DNA of 64,000 nucleotides from Saprospiraceae bacterium (lineage in GTDB: Bacteria > Bacteroidota > Bacteroidia > Chitinophagales > Saprospiraceae). The translations under genes were made by a program, and so were the position numbers. The notes under the pieces are model-generated. The model had not been told where the DNA came from. It worked only from the letters and a program-made list of their open reading frames with translations, and did no database searches. Below, one piece after another: positions 17,284 through 26,374 of the stretch; the stretch's first letter is position 1; every line of letters begins with the position of its first letter. The DNA lies in assembly GCA_013214355.1 (NCBI GenBank), contig JABSSL010000020.1, forward strand, positions 1-64,000, written 5' to 3'.

Positions 17284-18150
17284 TTATCCCAGATAAGACT
17301 TCAATGAATTTCGGTTGTAAGATTTGCGTAAGCGACGGATGGCCCGCTCCTTAATCTGGCGGACACGCTCTCTGGTTAGTCCGTAAAGCTCACCAATTTC
17401 CTCTAAGGTTAGTGCTTTGTACCCATTCAGTCCGTAATAGGCTGAAAGTACCTCCACTTCACGAGGAGACAAGATAGATAAACCTTGCTGCACCTCTTCT
17501 TTCAAAGACTGTTCCATCAACTGACCATCTGGACTCATATCGTTATCCCCAGAAATCACATCAAGCATGGTAGAATCTCCCTCTTCTCCACTCAAGGGCG
17601 CATCTACGGAAACATGACGACCATTTCCTTTCAGCATGTTAGAAACCTCTTTGGGCTTCAAGTTCAATAGATCAGCTAATTCTTCATTGGTGGGTTCGCG
17701 TTCAAATTCTTGAACAAAGGAAAGAAAGGCTTCATTCACCTTATTATAGGAACCAACTTTATTGAGTGGAAGTCTAACAATTCTAGAATATTCTACGATC
17801 GCTTGCAAAATGGATTGACGGATCCACCAAACTGCATAAGAAATAAACTTAAAACCTTTAGTTTCATCAAAGCGTTTAGCTGCTTTCATCAAGCCCACAT
17901 TCCCTTCATTGATCAAATCACTCAAGGAAAGCCCTTGGTTCTGATATTGCTTAGCCACAGATACAACAAAACGTAGATTCGACTTAGTCAGCCTTTCCAG
18001 AGCCTCCGCATCCCCAGCTCGGATACGTCGAGCGAGATCAGCTTCGTCGTCGGCCGTCAACATAGGAATCTTGCCGATATCGTTTAGATACTTATCCAAC
18101 GCTAAGCTTTCTCTAGTGGTAATCTTATTGGTAATCTTAAGCTGACGCAT
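17284..18150 (-). CDS. rpoD: Primary RNA polymerase sigma factor (RpoD/SigA, Bacteroidota type)
   Basis: The 288-residue sigma-70 protein has region 1.2 ([14 protein letters not shown]), region 2 ([19 protein letters not shown], then [11 protein letters not shown] for -10 binding and melting), region 3, and region 4 (LTEEIG-like [24 protein letters not shown], the -35 helix-turn-helix). It lacks region 1.1 and the non-conserved insert, as usual for primary sigma factors of this phylum, which recognise TTG-N19-TAnnTTTG promoters. The gene has its own terminator and a 382-base upstream gap. Confidence 0.96.
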   Translation of the reverse strand: MRQLKITNKITTRESLALDKYLNDIGKIPMLTADDEADLARRIRAGDAEALERLTKSNLRFVVSVAKQYQNQGLSLSDLINEGNVGLMKAAKRFDETKGFKFISYAVWWIRQSILQAIVEYSRIVRLPLNKVGSYNKVNEAFLSFVQEFEREPTNEELADLLNLKPKEVSNMLKGNGRHVSVDAPLSGEEGDSTMLDVISGDNDMSPDGQLMEQSLKEEVQQGLSILSPREVEVLSAYYGLNGYKALTLEEIGELYGLTRERVRQIKERAIRRLRKSYNRNSLKSYLG

Positions 18151-18532
18151 GAAGTTTGGAATTTATGGAGAAGAATATTCTATTAATGAATACGCTTACG
18201 ATCAAAAAAAAGTTGCCGGGCTTTGAATTTACTTGACTTTTTCACTAAAAAACCCTATTGAATTCAATTTTTATACAATGAGTAACGTGAAAAAGTTCCC
18301 CATCGGTGCGAAAACTACAATTATTTTTAGAAAGTACAAGTAAAACTAGACTTGTGTTAATTGGACAACAAATCTTGTGTGCAAGCTCTCTAAAGGTAAT
18401 AATAAGATTATGAAAAAAAAAATACCGAAAACGGTCCTTAGACCAGTTTTCGGCATTCCCAATTTATAGTTTAATGTTGCTTAATCCGGTCCAGGCTGGC
18501 GATGCACAACCCAAGCGGACATCGGCTACACT
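18151..18532. other. Intergenic region between pnp and rpoD, 382 bases
   Basis: It holds the pnp terminator (18413-18453) and the promoter region of rpoD. No TAnnTTTG box was clear on the minus strand. A/T-rich, without a reading frame. Confidence 0.5.
18413..18453 (-). terminator. Rho-independent terminator of pnp
   Basis: On the minus strand, arms 18441-18453 and 18425-18436 pair (CCGAAAAC with GTTTTCGG, then a GGTC/GACC extension with a one-base bulge), followed by a run of ten T residues (18413-18422). It lies 80 bases past the pnp stop codon. Confidence 0.85.
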
Positions 18533-20695
18533 TTAGTCACGTCGTGGTGGCTTGTTGTTACCTTGATGTTGAGGTCTGGGAATCAAGGCCTTCCGCGATA
18601 ATCTGAGTTTACCAGAACGCTTGTCAAGACCAATCAACTTCACTTTCACTTCATCGCCTTCTTTCAACACTTCCTCTACATTATCGATGCGTGTGTGTGA
18701 AATTTCCGATACGTGCAACAATCCACTCTTACCGTTAAATTCGACGAACACACCGTAAGGCATTACAGATACCACTACGGCTTTGTAGACGTCACCAATC
18801 TCTGGCTGGAATGTGATCTTATTAATTCGAGCCAAAGCTGCTTCGATAGAAGCTTTGTCAGAACTAGCAATGCTCACCACTCCTTTGTCGTCTACCTCTT
18901 CGATATTGATCGTCGTTCCAGTAGTTTCTTGGATTTCTTGAATCACTTTACCACCAGGTCCAATCACCGCACCGATAAAGCTCTTATCGATCTTGATCTC
19001 TACAATTCTTGGAGCATGTGCCTTGAAGTCATCTCTAGGCTCAGCGATCGTCTCTTTCATCTTGTCTAGGATGTGCAAGCGACCCTCGCGAGCTTGGTCC
19101 AGGGCTTTCTCCAAAGTTTCGTATGGTAGTCCATCAATCTTGATGTCCATCTGGCAAGCCGTGATACCTTTTTCAGTACCTGTTACTTTGAAGTCCATGT
19201 CTCCCAAGGCATCTTCATCACCCAGGATATCAGAAAGAATCGCTACACGATCACCATCGGAGATCATACCCATCGCAATACCTGATACAGGAGCTGTAAT
19301 ACCAATACCGGCATCCATTAGGGCCAAGGCACCCGCACAAACAGTTGCCATAGAAGACGAACCATTCGACTCCAAAATATCGGAAACGATACGAAGTACG
19401 TATGGAAAATCTTCAGGAAGCACCTGCTTCAATGATCTAGCCGCTAGATTGGCGTGCCCAACCTCACGACGGCCAGGACCTCTCATCGGCTTAGTTTCAC
19501 CTACAGAAAGAGCAGGGAAGTTATAATGCAGGATAAACTTGTTGTAATGGAAATTCAATGCGTTGTCAATCATCTGCGCATCGAGTTTGGTTCCTAAAGT
19601 CAAAGAAGTCAAACTTTGAGTTTCTCCTCTATTGAAGATAGCAGAACCGTGAGCAGCTGGTAGGTAGTCAATCTCCGACCAGATGTGACGAACTTCGTCA
19701 AACTTACGGCCATCCAAACGCACCTGCTCATCCAAGACCATGTTGCGAATGGTCTCTTTCTTGATCTTTTCGAAATATCCTTTGGCTTCATCCCAGTTCT
19801 CCTCTAAGAACTCTTCTCCTTTTGCTTCCAGCAAGGATTCTTTCAATTTATCTTTTACGTCAGCAAAACCCTTCTTGCGCGCTTTCTTATCCAAAGCACC
19901 ACGAGATACCGTCAGAATATTCTCTACGGTTAGAGATTTCACCAGTTCTTTCAATTCTTCATTCACCTCAACTTCTGCTAGCTCTCGCTTCACCGTAGCA
20001 CCCTCTCCTACTAATTCAGCTAGTTTCAATTGAGCTTCACATTGCACTTTGATCGCTTCATGTCCCACTTTCATGGCTTCCACCAAATCTTTCTCTGAGC
20101 ATTCCTTCGCTTCTCCTTCCACCATCATAATGTTATCCATGGTGGCGGCCACGATAATATCAAGGTCTGCCTCTGCTAGCGGTTCGCGGTTTGGATTTAC
20201 CACAAACTCACCATCGATGCGAGCTACGCGAACTTCAGAAATAGGGCCATCGAAATTAATGTCTGAAACGGCCAAGGCAGCCGAAGCAGCCAATGCCACA
20301 AAGGCATCAGGAAGGGTTTCTTTATCACCAGAGATCAAGTTGATGATCACCTGGGTATCGTGCATATAACCATCAGGGAATAATGGTCGAATAGCGCGAT
20401 CCACCAAACGAGACGTCAAAACCTCATAATCAGAAAGTTTTGTTTCGCGGCGGAAGAAGTTGCCGGGGATTCTACCCGCGGCGGCAAACTTTTCTTGGTA
20501 GTCAACGGATAGGGGAAAAAAGCTTTGCCCTTCGCGGGCCTCTTTGGCGGAAACGACGGAAGCAAATAGCATCGTATTCCCTACCTTGACCACGACGGCA
20601 CCGTCTGCCTGGGTGGCTAATTTTCCTGTTTCTAGGGTAACTGTTCTACCATCAGGTAAGTCGAATGAGGTAGAAATTGGAATCTGTTGTCCCAT
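18533..20695 (-). CDS. pnp: Polyribonucleotide nucleotidyltransferase (PNPase)
   Basis: The 720-residue protein has the full PNPase layout: first RNase PH-like core (about 10-145), helical domain, second catalytic RNase PH core (about 325-545, with the conserved R-G-E-T-Q and G-x-x-D-x-x-G-D-M-D-F-K-V motifs), KH domain (about 555-615, I-G-P-G-G-K) and S1 domain (about 620-695, G-D-V-Y-K-A-V-V). It degrades RNA from the 3' end with phosphate as co-substrate. The order rpsO-pnp matches the classical arrangement. In E. coli, pnp is autoregulated through a processed leader; a hairpin lies in the leader here at 20804-20828. Confidence 0.97.
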   Translation of the reverse strand: MGQQIPISTSFDLPDGRTVTLETGKLATQADGAVVVKVGNTMLFASVVSAKEAREGQSFFPLSVDYQEKFAAAGRIPGNFFRRETKLSDYEVLTSRLVDRAIRPLFPDGYMHDTQVIINLISGDKETLPDAFVALAASAALAVSDINFDGPISEVRVARIDGEFVVNPNREPLAEADLDIIVAATMDNIMMVEGEAKECSEKDLVEAMKVGHEAIKVQCEAQLKLAELVGEGATVKRELAEVEVNEELKELVKSLTVENILTVSRGALDKKARKKGFADVKDKLKESLLEAKGEEFLEENWDEAKGYFEKIKKETIRNMVLDEQVRLDGRKFDEVRHIWSEIDYLPAAHGSAIFNRGETQSLTSLTLGTKLDAQMIDNALNFHYNKFILHYNFPALSVGETKPMRGPGRREVGHANLAARSLKQVLPEDFPYVLRIVSDILESNGSSSMATVCAGALALMDAGIGITAPVSGIAMGMISDGDRVAILSDILGDEDALGDMDFKVTGTEKGITACQMDIKIDGLPYETLEKALDQAREGRLHILDKMKETIAEPRDDFKAHAPRIVEIKIDKSFIGAVIGPGGKVIQEIQETTGTTINIEEVDDKGVVSIASSDKASIEAALARINKITFQPEIGDVYKAVVVSVMPYGVFVEFNGKSGLLHVSEISHTRIDNVEEVLKEGDEVKVKLIGLDKRSGKLRLSRKALIPRPQHQGNNKPPRRD

Positions 20696-20803
20696 TTTTT
20701 TTCAATTAATTGTTTAGCTAAGTCCAGTACAAATACTAGGATCCTCCTTAGTATGAAAGCAGATAATTTGATGAGACTTGTGAGAAGCGGTGAGGGAAGC
20801 ACA

Positions 20804-20828
20804 ACTTGATCTAAGAATAAGATCAAGT
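20804..20828 (-). promoter_or_regulatory. Hairpin in the pnp upstream region
   Basis: A perfect 9-bp stem (ACTTGATCT at 20804-20812 with its complement at 20820-20828) and a 7-base loop lie 109 bases before the pnp start codon. There is no T run, so it is not a terminator. A leader hairpin cut by RNase III is known in E. coli pnp; the parallel here is inference. Confidence 0.35.
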
Positions 20829-21051
20829 GAAGGAGATTTGGGAATATGTGCCTTAATTATGCATCTACTCGAGAAAACACTCGCTGTCACTTTGTTGATC
20901 GATTTGTCAGGCTTTCAATTTGAGGTTGTTTGGCCATTTTTTTCTCGCTTTGGCCAAGTTTAGCTGAATACTGAACCTCTTAATAAATAATAATCCTCTT
21001 TTATCGCGTCAAATTTAACTTTTATCTAGCACACCTTAGTATATATGCAGT

Positions 21052-21092
21052 AAAAAAAACGAGGAAGAATGCCAATTTGCACGCTTCCTCGT
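21052..21092 (-). terminator. Rho-independent terminator of rpsO
   Basis: Arms 21059-21067 (ACGAGGAAG) and 21084-21092 pair perfectly over 9 bp; the minus-strand transcript then runs into eight T residues (complement of 21052-21059). It lies 124 bases after the rpsO stop. The plus-strand side also has a short T run, so it may work both ways. Confidence 0.8.
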
Positions 21093-21215
21093 CTCTTTTT
21101 ATAGTTCTCTAGCCATTTTTGCGTTTCAGACTTTACCCTACTTTGGAAGCATCTACTCCCAAGCGTTGAAATCTTTTCCTCTAGCAGGCAAACCACAAAA
21201 CGGCCAAAGAAGCCT

Positions 21216-21491
21216 TTATTTACGAATACCTAATTTTTCGATCAGGTCCCGATATTTTTGAATATCCTTGCTAGCCAAGTAAGTTAGTAGTCTTTTACGC
21301 TTACCTACTAGCGTTAGTAGGGTACGGCGGCAAGAATGATCCTTTTTGTTTTCTTTCAAATGCTCAGAAAGCTTTGAAATTCTGTAAGTAAAGTAGGCGA
21401 TCTGCCCCTCTGTTGATCCGGAGTTTGTTTTTGATCCTCCGTACTCTAGAAAGATTTCCTCTTTCTTTTCTTTCGAATTGTATACTGCCAT
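21216..21491 (-). CDS. rpsO: 30S ribosomal protein S15
   Basis: The 91-residue protein matches S15 throughout: a helical bundle with T-N-S-G-S-T-E-G-Q-I-A, the 16S rRNA-binding H-x-x-x-x-K-D-H-(S/H)-x-R-R-x-L-L segment and the C-terminal R-K-R-L-L-x-Y-L-x-x-x-D...Y-R-x-L-I-x-x-L-G-I-R. S15 binds the central domain of 16S rRNA early in 30S assembly. A good phylum-type promoter lies upstream at 21540-21569, and a terminator follows before pnp. Confidence 0.97.
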   Translation of the reverse strand: MAVYNSKEKKEEIFLEYGGSKTNSGSTEGQIAYFTYRISKLSEHLKENKKDHSCRRTLLTLVGKRKRLLTYLASKDIQKYRDLIEKLGIRK

Positions 21492-21539
21492 TTTAATTGT
21501 TTTAACCGTTAGTGATTACTAAAATCAGTTACAGCGGCG

Positions 21540-21569
21540 CAAAGGTACAATAATTACGCATACTTGCAA
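21540..21569 (-). promoter_or_regulatory. Bacteroidota-type promoter of rpsO
   Basis: On the minus strand, TTG (21567-21569) and TACCTTTG (21540-21547) are separated by 19 bases, matching the phylum consensus TTG-N19-TAnnTTTG. The start codon is 49 bases downstream of the -7 box. Confidence 0.75.
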
Positions 21570-21677
21570 AACTTAAGTTGATTTGGGATTTAACTACTCC
21601 AGCGGTAAAGAAGCCAAGCGGGTTTGCAAACGGTATCGCTAAAAGCTTTACCTTTATGCCCCTAAATCATTGATCTT

Positions 21678-23864
21678 TTGAAACAGAAAGTTCTGCTACT
21701 TACCCCTCCCTTCACGCAGCTGAACACGCCTTATCCGGCGACTGCCTATCTGAAGGGATTTTTGAACACTAAAGGCTACGCGAGTCTGCAAGCGGACTTG
21801 GGAATAGAGGTTATTCTAAAGATCTTTTCTCGGTCCGGTCTACAGCAGCTCTTCGATGCACTAGAAAGCAGTGAAGTAGCACTTTCTGATAATGCCTATC
21901 GAATTTACTGCCTACGCCACACCTACATCAGCACTATTGAACCGGTTATTCGTTTCCTTCAACACAAGAACCCTACCCTCGCACATAGTATTTGCGATGG
22001 GACCTACCTTCCAGAAGGCTCGAGATTTGCCGTCTTAGAAGATCTGGAATGGGCTTTCGGGACCATGGGGTTACAAGACAAGGCCCGGCACTTAGCCACA
22101 CTTTATTTGGAGGACTTAGCGGATTTAATTAAGGAAGCCATTGATCCCCATTTTGGCTTTAGTCGTTATGCGGAGCGATTGGGCAGAACGGCCTCCCATT
22201 TTGACGATATTGATCAATCTCTGCGGCAAGCTGATTCTATGGTTAGTCGTATATTAAAGAAACAACTAGCTCAGTATATCGAAGCCTTTGCTCCGTCCAT
22301 GGTTTGCCTCTCCGTCCCCTTTCCTGGCAATCTATTTGGTGCTTTGAAGTGTGGTCAATACATCAAGACCCATCACCCGGAGATAAAGGTGGTGATGGGA
22401 GGTGGCTACGCTAACACCGAACTTCGGCGGGTAGGTGACGAGCGCTTGTTTGATTACATTGACTTGTTGACTCTGGCTGATGGAGAAGCGCCGCTACTTT
22501 TTCTGTTAGAACACCTAGAGGGTAAGCGACCTTTACAAGAGCTGAAACGAGTATTCGCCAGGCAGCATGGAGTCGTCAGTTATTTTAATGGCGCGAAAGA
22601 ATTCGACATTCCTCAGCGAGAAACCGGAACCCCAGACTACCGTGACCTTAAGTTGCACGATTATCTATCCGTGATCGAGATCGTCAATCCTATGCACAGA
22701 TTGTGGAGTGATGGGCGTTGGAATAAATTGACCCTGGCACATGGTTGTTACTGGGGTAAATGCTCGTTTTGTGATGTCAGTTTGGATTACATTCAAAGAT
22801 ACGAGCCGGTCACCGCAGCATTAATTTGCGATCGAATCGAAGAAATCATTACTCAAACCCAACAGAATGGCTTCCATTTTGTGGATGAGGCAGCTCCCCC
22901 TGCCCTAATGAGAGATTTAGCCTTGGAGATTATCCGGCGAAAACTGACGGTTACCTGGTGGACGAATATCCGCTTTGAAAAACGCTTCTCGGCCGACCTA
23001 TGTCGGCTACTGAAAGCATCAGGCTGTATTGCTATTTCGGGAGGCTTGGAGGTGGCTTCGGATCGTTTGTTGACCCTAATGAAGAAGGGGGTAACCGTGG
23101 CTCAGGTAGCAAGAGTAGCAGATCATTTCACACGAGCGGGCATCATGGTTCATGCCTATCTAATGTATGGTTTCCCAACTCAAACCGCTCAAGAAACCAT
23201 CGATTCACTAGAAATGGTACGCCAACTCTTTGAGGAAGGTGTGGTCCAATCTGGATTTTGGCATCAGTTTGCTATGACGTCTCATAGCCCTGTCGGCCTA
23301 GATCCTGCTGCCTATCAGGTGAAAGCTATCGGGCCAACCTTTGGCGGGTTTGCGGATAATGATCTATATCATGAGGACGAAGTAGGTTGTGAACACGAGT
23401 TATTTTCCGAAGGACTCCGAAAATCGTTATTCAACTACATGCATGGTGTAGGATTTGAATTCCCTTTGCAGGATTGGTTTGAGTTTGAGACCCCACAGAC
23501 CTCTGTTCAGAAGAAATACATTTTGCGCAGTCTAAACGCTGATCCGGCAGATAAGCAACCCACTGACACCCGCTTAGTCCTATGGCTAGGGCAAGCTCCT
23601 ACCTTAGATATTTTTGAAGAAGAAGGAATTGCCGTTTTAAGCTTTTATGACAAGAAGAAGGAATGGGGTTTTGAAACGAGCATAGAGCTTGGTCGCTGGT
23701 TAGCGGCAATATTTGATAAATGGGTTATTGGCTCGCATCCGCCATTAAGTTTTAAGGAGTTTCGAGAAAGCTATACTGAAAGGCGAGTTCAGGAGGACTT
23801 TCCAACTTTTCTAACCTCCTTTGAATGGAGACAATTACGGGAGAATGGGCTGCTACTCATCTAA
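21678..23864 (+). CDS. B12-binding-domain radical SAM protein with CX4CX2C cluster motif
   Basis: The 728-residue protein starts at TTG (an in-frame ATG is not available upstream). Residues 1-310 form a B12-binding-like N-terminal part (VLLLTPPFTQLNTPYPA; a second strand V-V-M-G-G-G-Y-A-N near 237). The radical SAM core follows from about 340 to 570. The iron-sulfur cysteines are C357, C362 and C365, so the spacing is CX4CX2C rather than the usual CX3CX2C. Other core motifs (S-G-G-L-E-V-A-S near 453, A-Y-L-M-Y-G-F-P near 493) are intact. Likely a methyltransferase or cyclase of unknown substrate; it stands alone between rpsO and etfA. Confidence 0.8.
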   Translation: MKQKVLLLTPPFTQLNTPYPATAYLKGFLNTKGYASLQADLGIEVILKIFSRSGLQQLFDALESSEVALSDNAYRIYCLRHTYISTIEPVIRFLQHKNPTLAHSICDGTYLPEGSRFAVLEDLEWAFGTMGLQDKARHLATLYLEDLADLIKEAIDPHFGFSRYAERLGRTASHFDDIDQSLRQADSMVSRILKKQLAQYIEAFAPSMVCLSVPFPGNLFGALKCGQYIKTHHPEIKVVMGGGYANTELRRVGDERLFDYIDLLTLADGEAPLLFLLEHLEGKRPLQELKRVFARQHGVVSYFNGAKEFDIPQRETGTPDYRDLKLHDYLSVIEIVNPMHRLWSDGRWNKLTLAHGCYWGKCSFCDVSLDYIQRYEPVTAALICDRIEEIITQTQQNGFHFVDEAAPPALMRDLALEIIRRKLTVTWWTNIRFEKRFSADLCRLLKASGCIAISGGLEVASDRLLTLMKKGVTVAQVARVADHFTRAGIMVHAYLMYGFPTQTAQETIDSLEMVRQLFEEGVVQSGFWHQFAMTSHSPVGLDPAAYQVKAIGPTFGGFADNDLYHEDEVGCEHELFSEGLRKSLFNYMHGVGFEFPLQDWFEFETPQTSVQKKYILRSLNADPADKQPTDTRLVLWLGQAPTLDIFEEEGIAVLSFYDKKKEWGFETSIELGRWLAAIFDKWVIGSHPPLSFKEFRESYTERRVQEDFPTFLTSFEWRQLRENGLLLI

Positions 23865-23895
23865 ACCTATTCCTACAAATTCCTTATAAACAGCA

Positions 23896-23925
23896 CGCCC
23901 TCAACACCTAAGGATGCTGAGGGCG
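23896..23925. terminator. Hairpin between convergent radical SAM and etfA genes
   Basis: A perfect 8-bp GC-rich stem (23896-23903 with 23918-23925) lies 31 bases after the radical SAM stop and 34 bases after the etfA stop codon on the other strand. The T run is weak on both sides. Confidence 0.45.
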
Positions 23926-23959
23926 ATAAATTCTTATAGTTGGGTATCTACTGATACAA

Positions 23960-24916
23960 CTAACTATTCTTGAAATTGCGTAGCGCCTCATTCAAGCGAG
24001 GAACCACATCAAAAAGATCTCCCACTACCCCATAATCTGCTGCTTTAAAGAAAGGAGCCTCCGGATCCTTATTGATCACTACGATGGTTTTGGAACTATT
24101 TACCCCTGCCAGGTGCTGGATAGCTCCAGAGATCCCTACGGCAATATAAAGGTTAGGACGGATAGCAATACCCGTTTGACCTACGTGCTCGTGGTGAGGG
24201 CGCCATCCCACATCCGCAACTGGTCGTGAGCAAGCAGTCGTAGCATTTAGGATTTCTGCCATTTCATCGATTATTCCCCAATTTTCAGGTCCTTTCATTC
24301 CTCTACCAGCAGATACAACCAATTCCGCTTCTGGAAGTGGCACAGTACCTTCTACCGTATTTACCTCTTTAACCTTAATTCGACTCGCAGGTACCTCTAC
24401 AGCAAGACTCTCCACTGTCGCATCTGATCCTACGGCCTCTGGTTTCAAGGAGTTGCCCATCAAGGACAATACCTTTTTATCAGAAGAGATTTCGTATTCC
24501 GCGATAGCTTTGCCGGAGAACACGTTCTTCTTAACCTTGAAGCTTCCATCATTAGTTGGCAAGTGATTCACTCCTGAAACGGAGCCTGCATCGAGTTTCG
24601 CAGCCAATCTACCTTGTAAAGACTTACCGGTAGAAGAGTGACTTACAATTACCACATTTGCACCAATCTGATCAGCCACAGCTGCAATAACCGCAGTATA
24701 CACTTGGCTATCGAATTGGGCTAAACTGTCGTCTCCAACATTATACACTTTATTCGCACCATATTGACCGAGAACAGCCGCATTATTTACAGGTCCCAGG
24801 GTAAGTGCTGCGCACTCGGTTCCAAGGATCTCTGCTGTCTTATGGCCATAGTAAACGGCTTCCATCGCCGCTTTCTTAAATTCACCTTTTTGGCTTTCTG
24901 CAAATACTAAAACCAT
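23960..24916 (-). CDS. etfA: Electron transfer flavoprotein alpha subunit
   Basis: The 318-residue protein has the N-terminal ETF alpha/beta fold and the C-terminal FAD-binding domain, with S-A-G-R-G-M-K-G near residue 203, then R-P-V-A-D-x-G-W near 233 and G-Q-T-G...P[14 protein letters not shown], the FAD signature of ETF alpha. With EtfB it forms a soluble heterodimer that passes electrons from acyl-CoA dehydrogenases to the membrane quinone pool. It lies 125 bases downstream of etfB on the same strand. Confidence 0.96.
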   Translation of the reverse strand: MVLVFAESQKGEFKKAAMEAVYYGHKTAEILGTECAALTLGPVNNAAVLGQYGANKVYNVGDDSLAQFDSQVYTAVIAAVADQIGANVVIVSHSSTGKSLQGRLAAKLDAGSVSGVNHLPTNDGSFKVKKNVFSGKAIAEYEISSDKKVLSLMGNSLKPEAVGSDATVESLAVEVPASRIKVKEVNTVEGTVPLPEAELVVSAGRGMKGPENWGIIDEMAEILNATTACSRPVADVGWRPHHEHVGQTGIAIRPNLYIAVGISGAIQHLAGVNSSKTIVVINKDPEAPFFKAADYGVVGDLFDVVPRLNEALRNFKNS

Positions 24917-25041
24917 GGTTTATAATTTTTCTAATCTAGGATTCCACTACCTGTATGGATTAGGAATCGTTCGGCTAGTAATTTTCAAATAATTATGAGT
25001 CCGAGAAGAACACCTTTGCTCTTCTTTTTCAACACAAATCC

Positions 25042-25782
25042 CTAGATAACCTTAGCCTCTTCGTGCAATAGACGCACCAATTCATTCATATCTTCAGGAT
25101 CTACGAGCTTAACCGCAGATTTTGCTGGTGGAAGTTCGAAACCTACAGTAGTAGACATATCTGGTGCTTCCACTGCCGCTTCCACTTTCAAAGGCTTGCG
25201 TTTAGCCATCATGATACCGCGCATATTGGGGATTCGTTGCTCGGCTAACCCCTTAGAAGCACTGAGTACAAAGGGCGTATCCAGTTCCACTATCTCTGTT
25301 CCTCCTTCAATATCTCGAGAAATAGTAGCCGTATTACCACTTATCTCCATCTTGCTAGCATAGGAAATGAATGGCTGATCCAATAATTCAGCGATCATCG
25401 CTCCCACTTCCGAACCATTGTAGTCAATAGATTCTTTACCCAACAAAACCATATCGAAGTTTTCTTTCTGTGCGTAGGCAGCAATTTGTTTTGCTACGTA
25501 GAGCGCACTCTTGGGGTCGGCATCAATTCTCACCGCTTCATCTGCTCCAATAGCTAGTCCTTTGCGAATCACTTGGTCATTGGCAGCTGGTCCTACGTTA
25601 ATGATGGTAACGGTACCACCCGCAGCCTCTTTCAATTCCAAAGCTCTAACCAAAGCATACCATTCATCGTAGGGATTCATAATATATTGTACCCCATTAG
25701 TATCCAATTGGGCACCACCATCCGTAAAGGCAATTTTGGTGGTAGTATCTGGTGTTTTACTAACGCAAACAAGTAATTTCAT
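25042..25782 (-). CDS. etfB: Electron transfer flavoprotein beta subunit
   Basis: The 246-residue protein has the EtfB pattern: an N-terminal V-C-V-(S)-K-T-P-D-T, M-N-P-Y-D-E-(W/F) near 37 and the AMP/FAD-binding loop V-L-L-G-K-E-S-I-D-Y-N-G near 116-127, then A-S-K-G-L-A-E-Q-R-I-P-N-M-R-G-I-M. It is the partner of EtfA, the next gene, with a 125-base gap. A TATCTTTG -7 box lies upstream at 25933. Confidence 0.96.
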   Translation of the reverse strand: MKLLVCVSKTPDTTTKIAFTDGGAQLDTNGVQYIMNPYDEWYALVRALELKEAAGGTVTIINVGPAANDQVIRKGLAIGADEAVRIDADPKSALYVAKQIAAYAQKENFDMVLLGKESIDYNGSEVGAMIAELLDQPFISYASKMEISGNTATISRDIEGGTEIVELDTPFVLSASKGLAEQRIPNMRGIMMAKRKPLKVEAAVEAPDMSTTVGFELPPAKSAVKLVDPEDMNELVRLLHEEAKVI

Positions 25783-25932
25783 TAATCACTATTTTACAAT
25801 TTCATAATTTTATTCAAGGAAGTCGCTTCAGAGAGATCAGTCATTTCATTCCGAGCGATTTGGAGCCAAATACAGGCTTTATTCATTAAACTTACTGTGG
25901 TTTAAAATGTTTTCTATTCTCGTTAAGCGGCA

Positions 25933-25940
25933 CAAAGATA
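25933..25940 (-). promoter_or_regulatory. Candidate -7 box of the etfBA promoter
   Basis: TATCTTTG on the minus strand, 150 bases before the etfB start. A TTG is present 13 bases upstream, but none at the usual 19, so only the -7 half is a good match. Confidence 0.45.
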
Positions 25941-26043
25941 AATAAAATAATAGCAAGAATGTCGGCCACCCAGCGAATTTTCGCTAATTTTTACATACTT
26001 TTTACCAGCTGATATTTCGACCTAAAAGATCAAGACTAAAGAA

Positions 26044-26367
26044 ATGAACCAACAGCGATTAGAGCAGCTTCAAAATATGCTAAAGAATAGCCCTAATGAT
26101 TCTTTCCTTCTGTATGCCATTGCAAAAGAGTACGAAGGCCTAGAACAAGTAAGTGAGGCTTTACAGAAGTACCAGGAATTAACGGAAATACATCCTGATT
26201 ACGTTGGTACTTATTATCATTATGCCAAACTGTTGGAGCAGGAGGAAGAGACAGAAAAAGCCCTTGCTATCTATGAAAAAGGCATGCTGATCGCAAAAAA
26301 GATTGGCGACCACCATGCCTTAGGTGAGTTATCCAATGCAAGGATGAATTTAGAACTGGAGTTGTAA
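26044..26367 (+). CDS. Small TPR protein
   Basis: The 107-residue protein consists of about three tetratricopeptide-like helix pairs (LLYAIAKEYEGLEQ, TYYHYAKLLEQEEETEKAL, HALGELSNARMNLEL) without a signal peptide. It is probably a cytoplasmic scaffold. It converges with the vWA lipoprotein gene, with only 7 bases between the stop codons. Confidence 0.8.
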   Translation: MNQQRLEQLQNMLKNSPNDSFLLYAIAKEYEGLEQVSEALQKYQELTEIHPDYVGTYYHYAKLLEQEEETEKALAIYEKGMLIAKKIGDHHALGELSNARMNLELEL

Positions 26368-26374
26368 GCCCTTA

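Larger units (their letters stand above)
20696..21215. other. rpsO-pnp intergenic region, 520 bases
   Basis: It contains the rpsO terminator (21052-21092) and a long pnp leader with one clear hairpin (20804-20828). Nothing else coding or structural was recognised. Confidence 0.5.

Noticed and set aside
18993-19526. Long antisense open frame inside pnp
   Set aside because: It mirrors the codon bias of the opposite pnp frame and has serine-rich nonsense composition.
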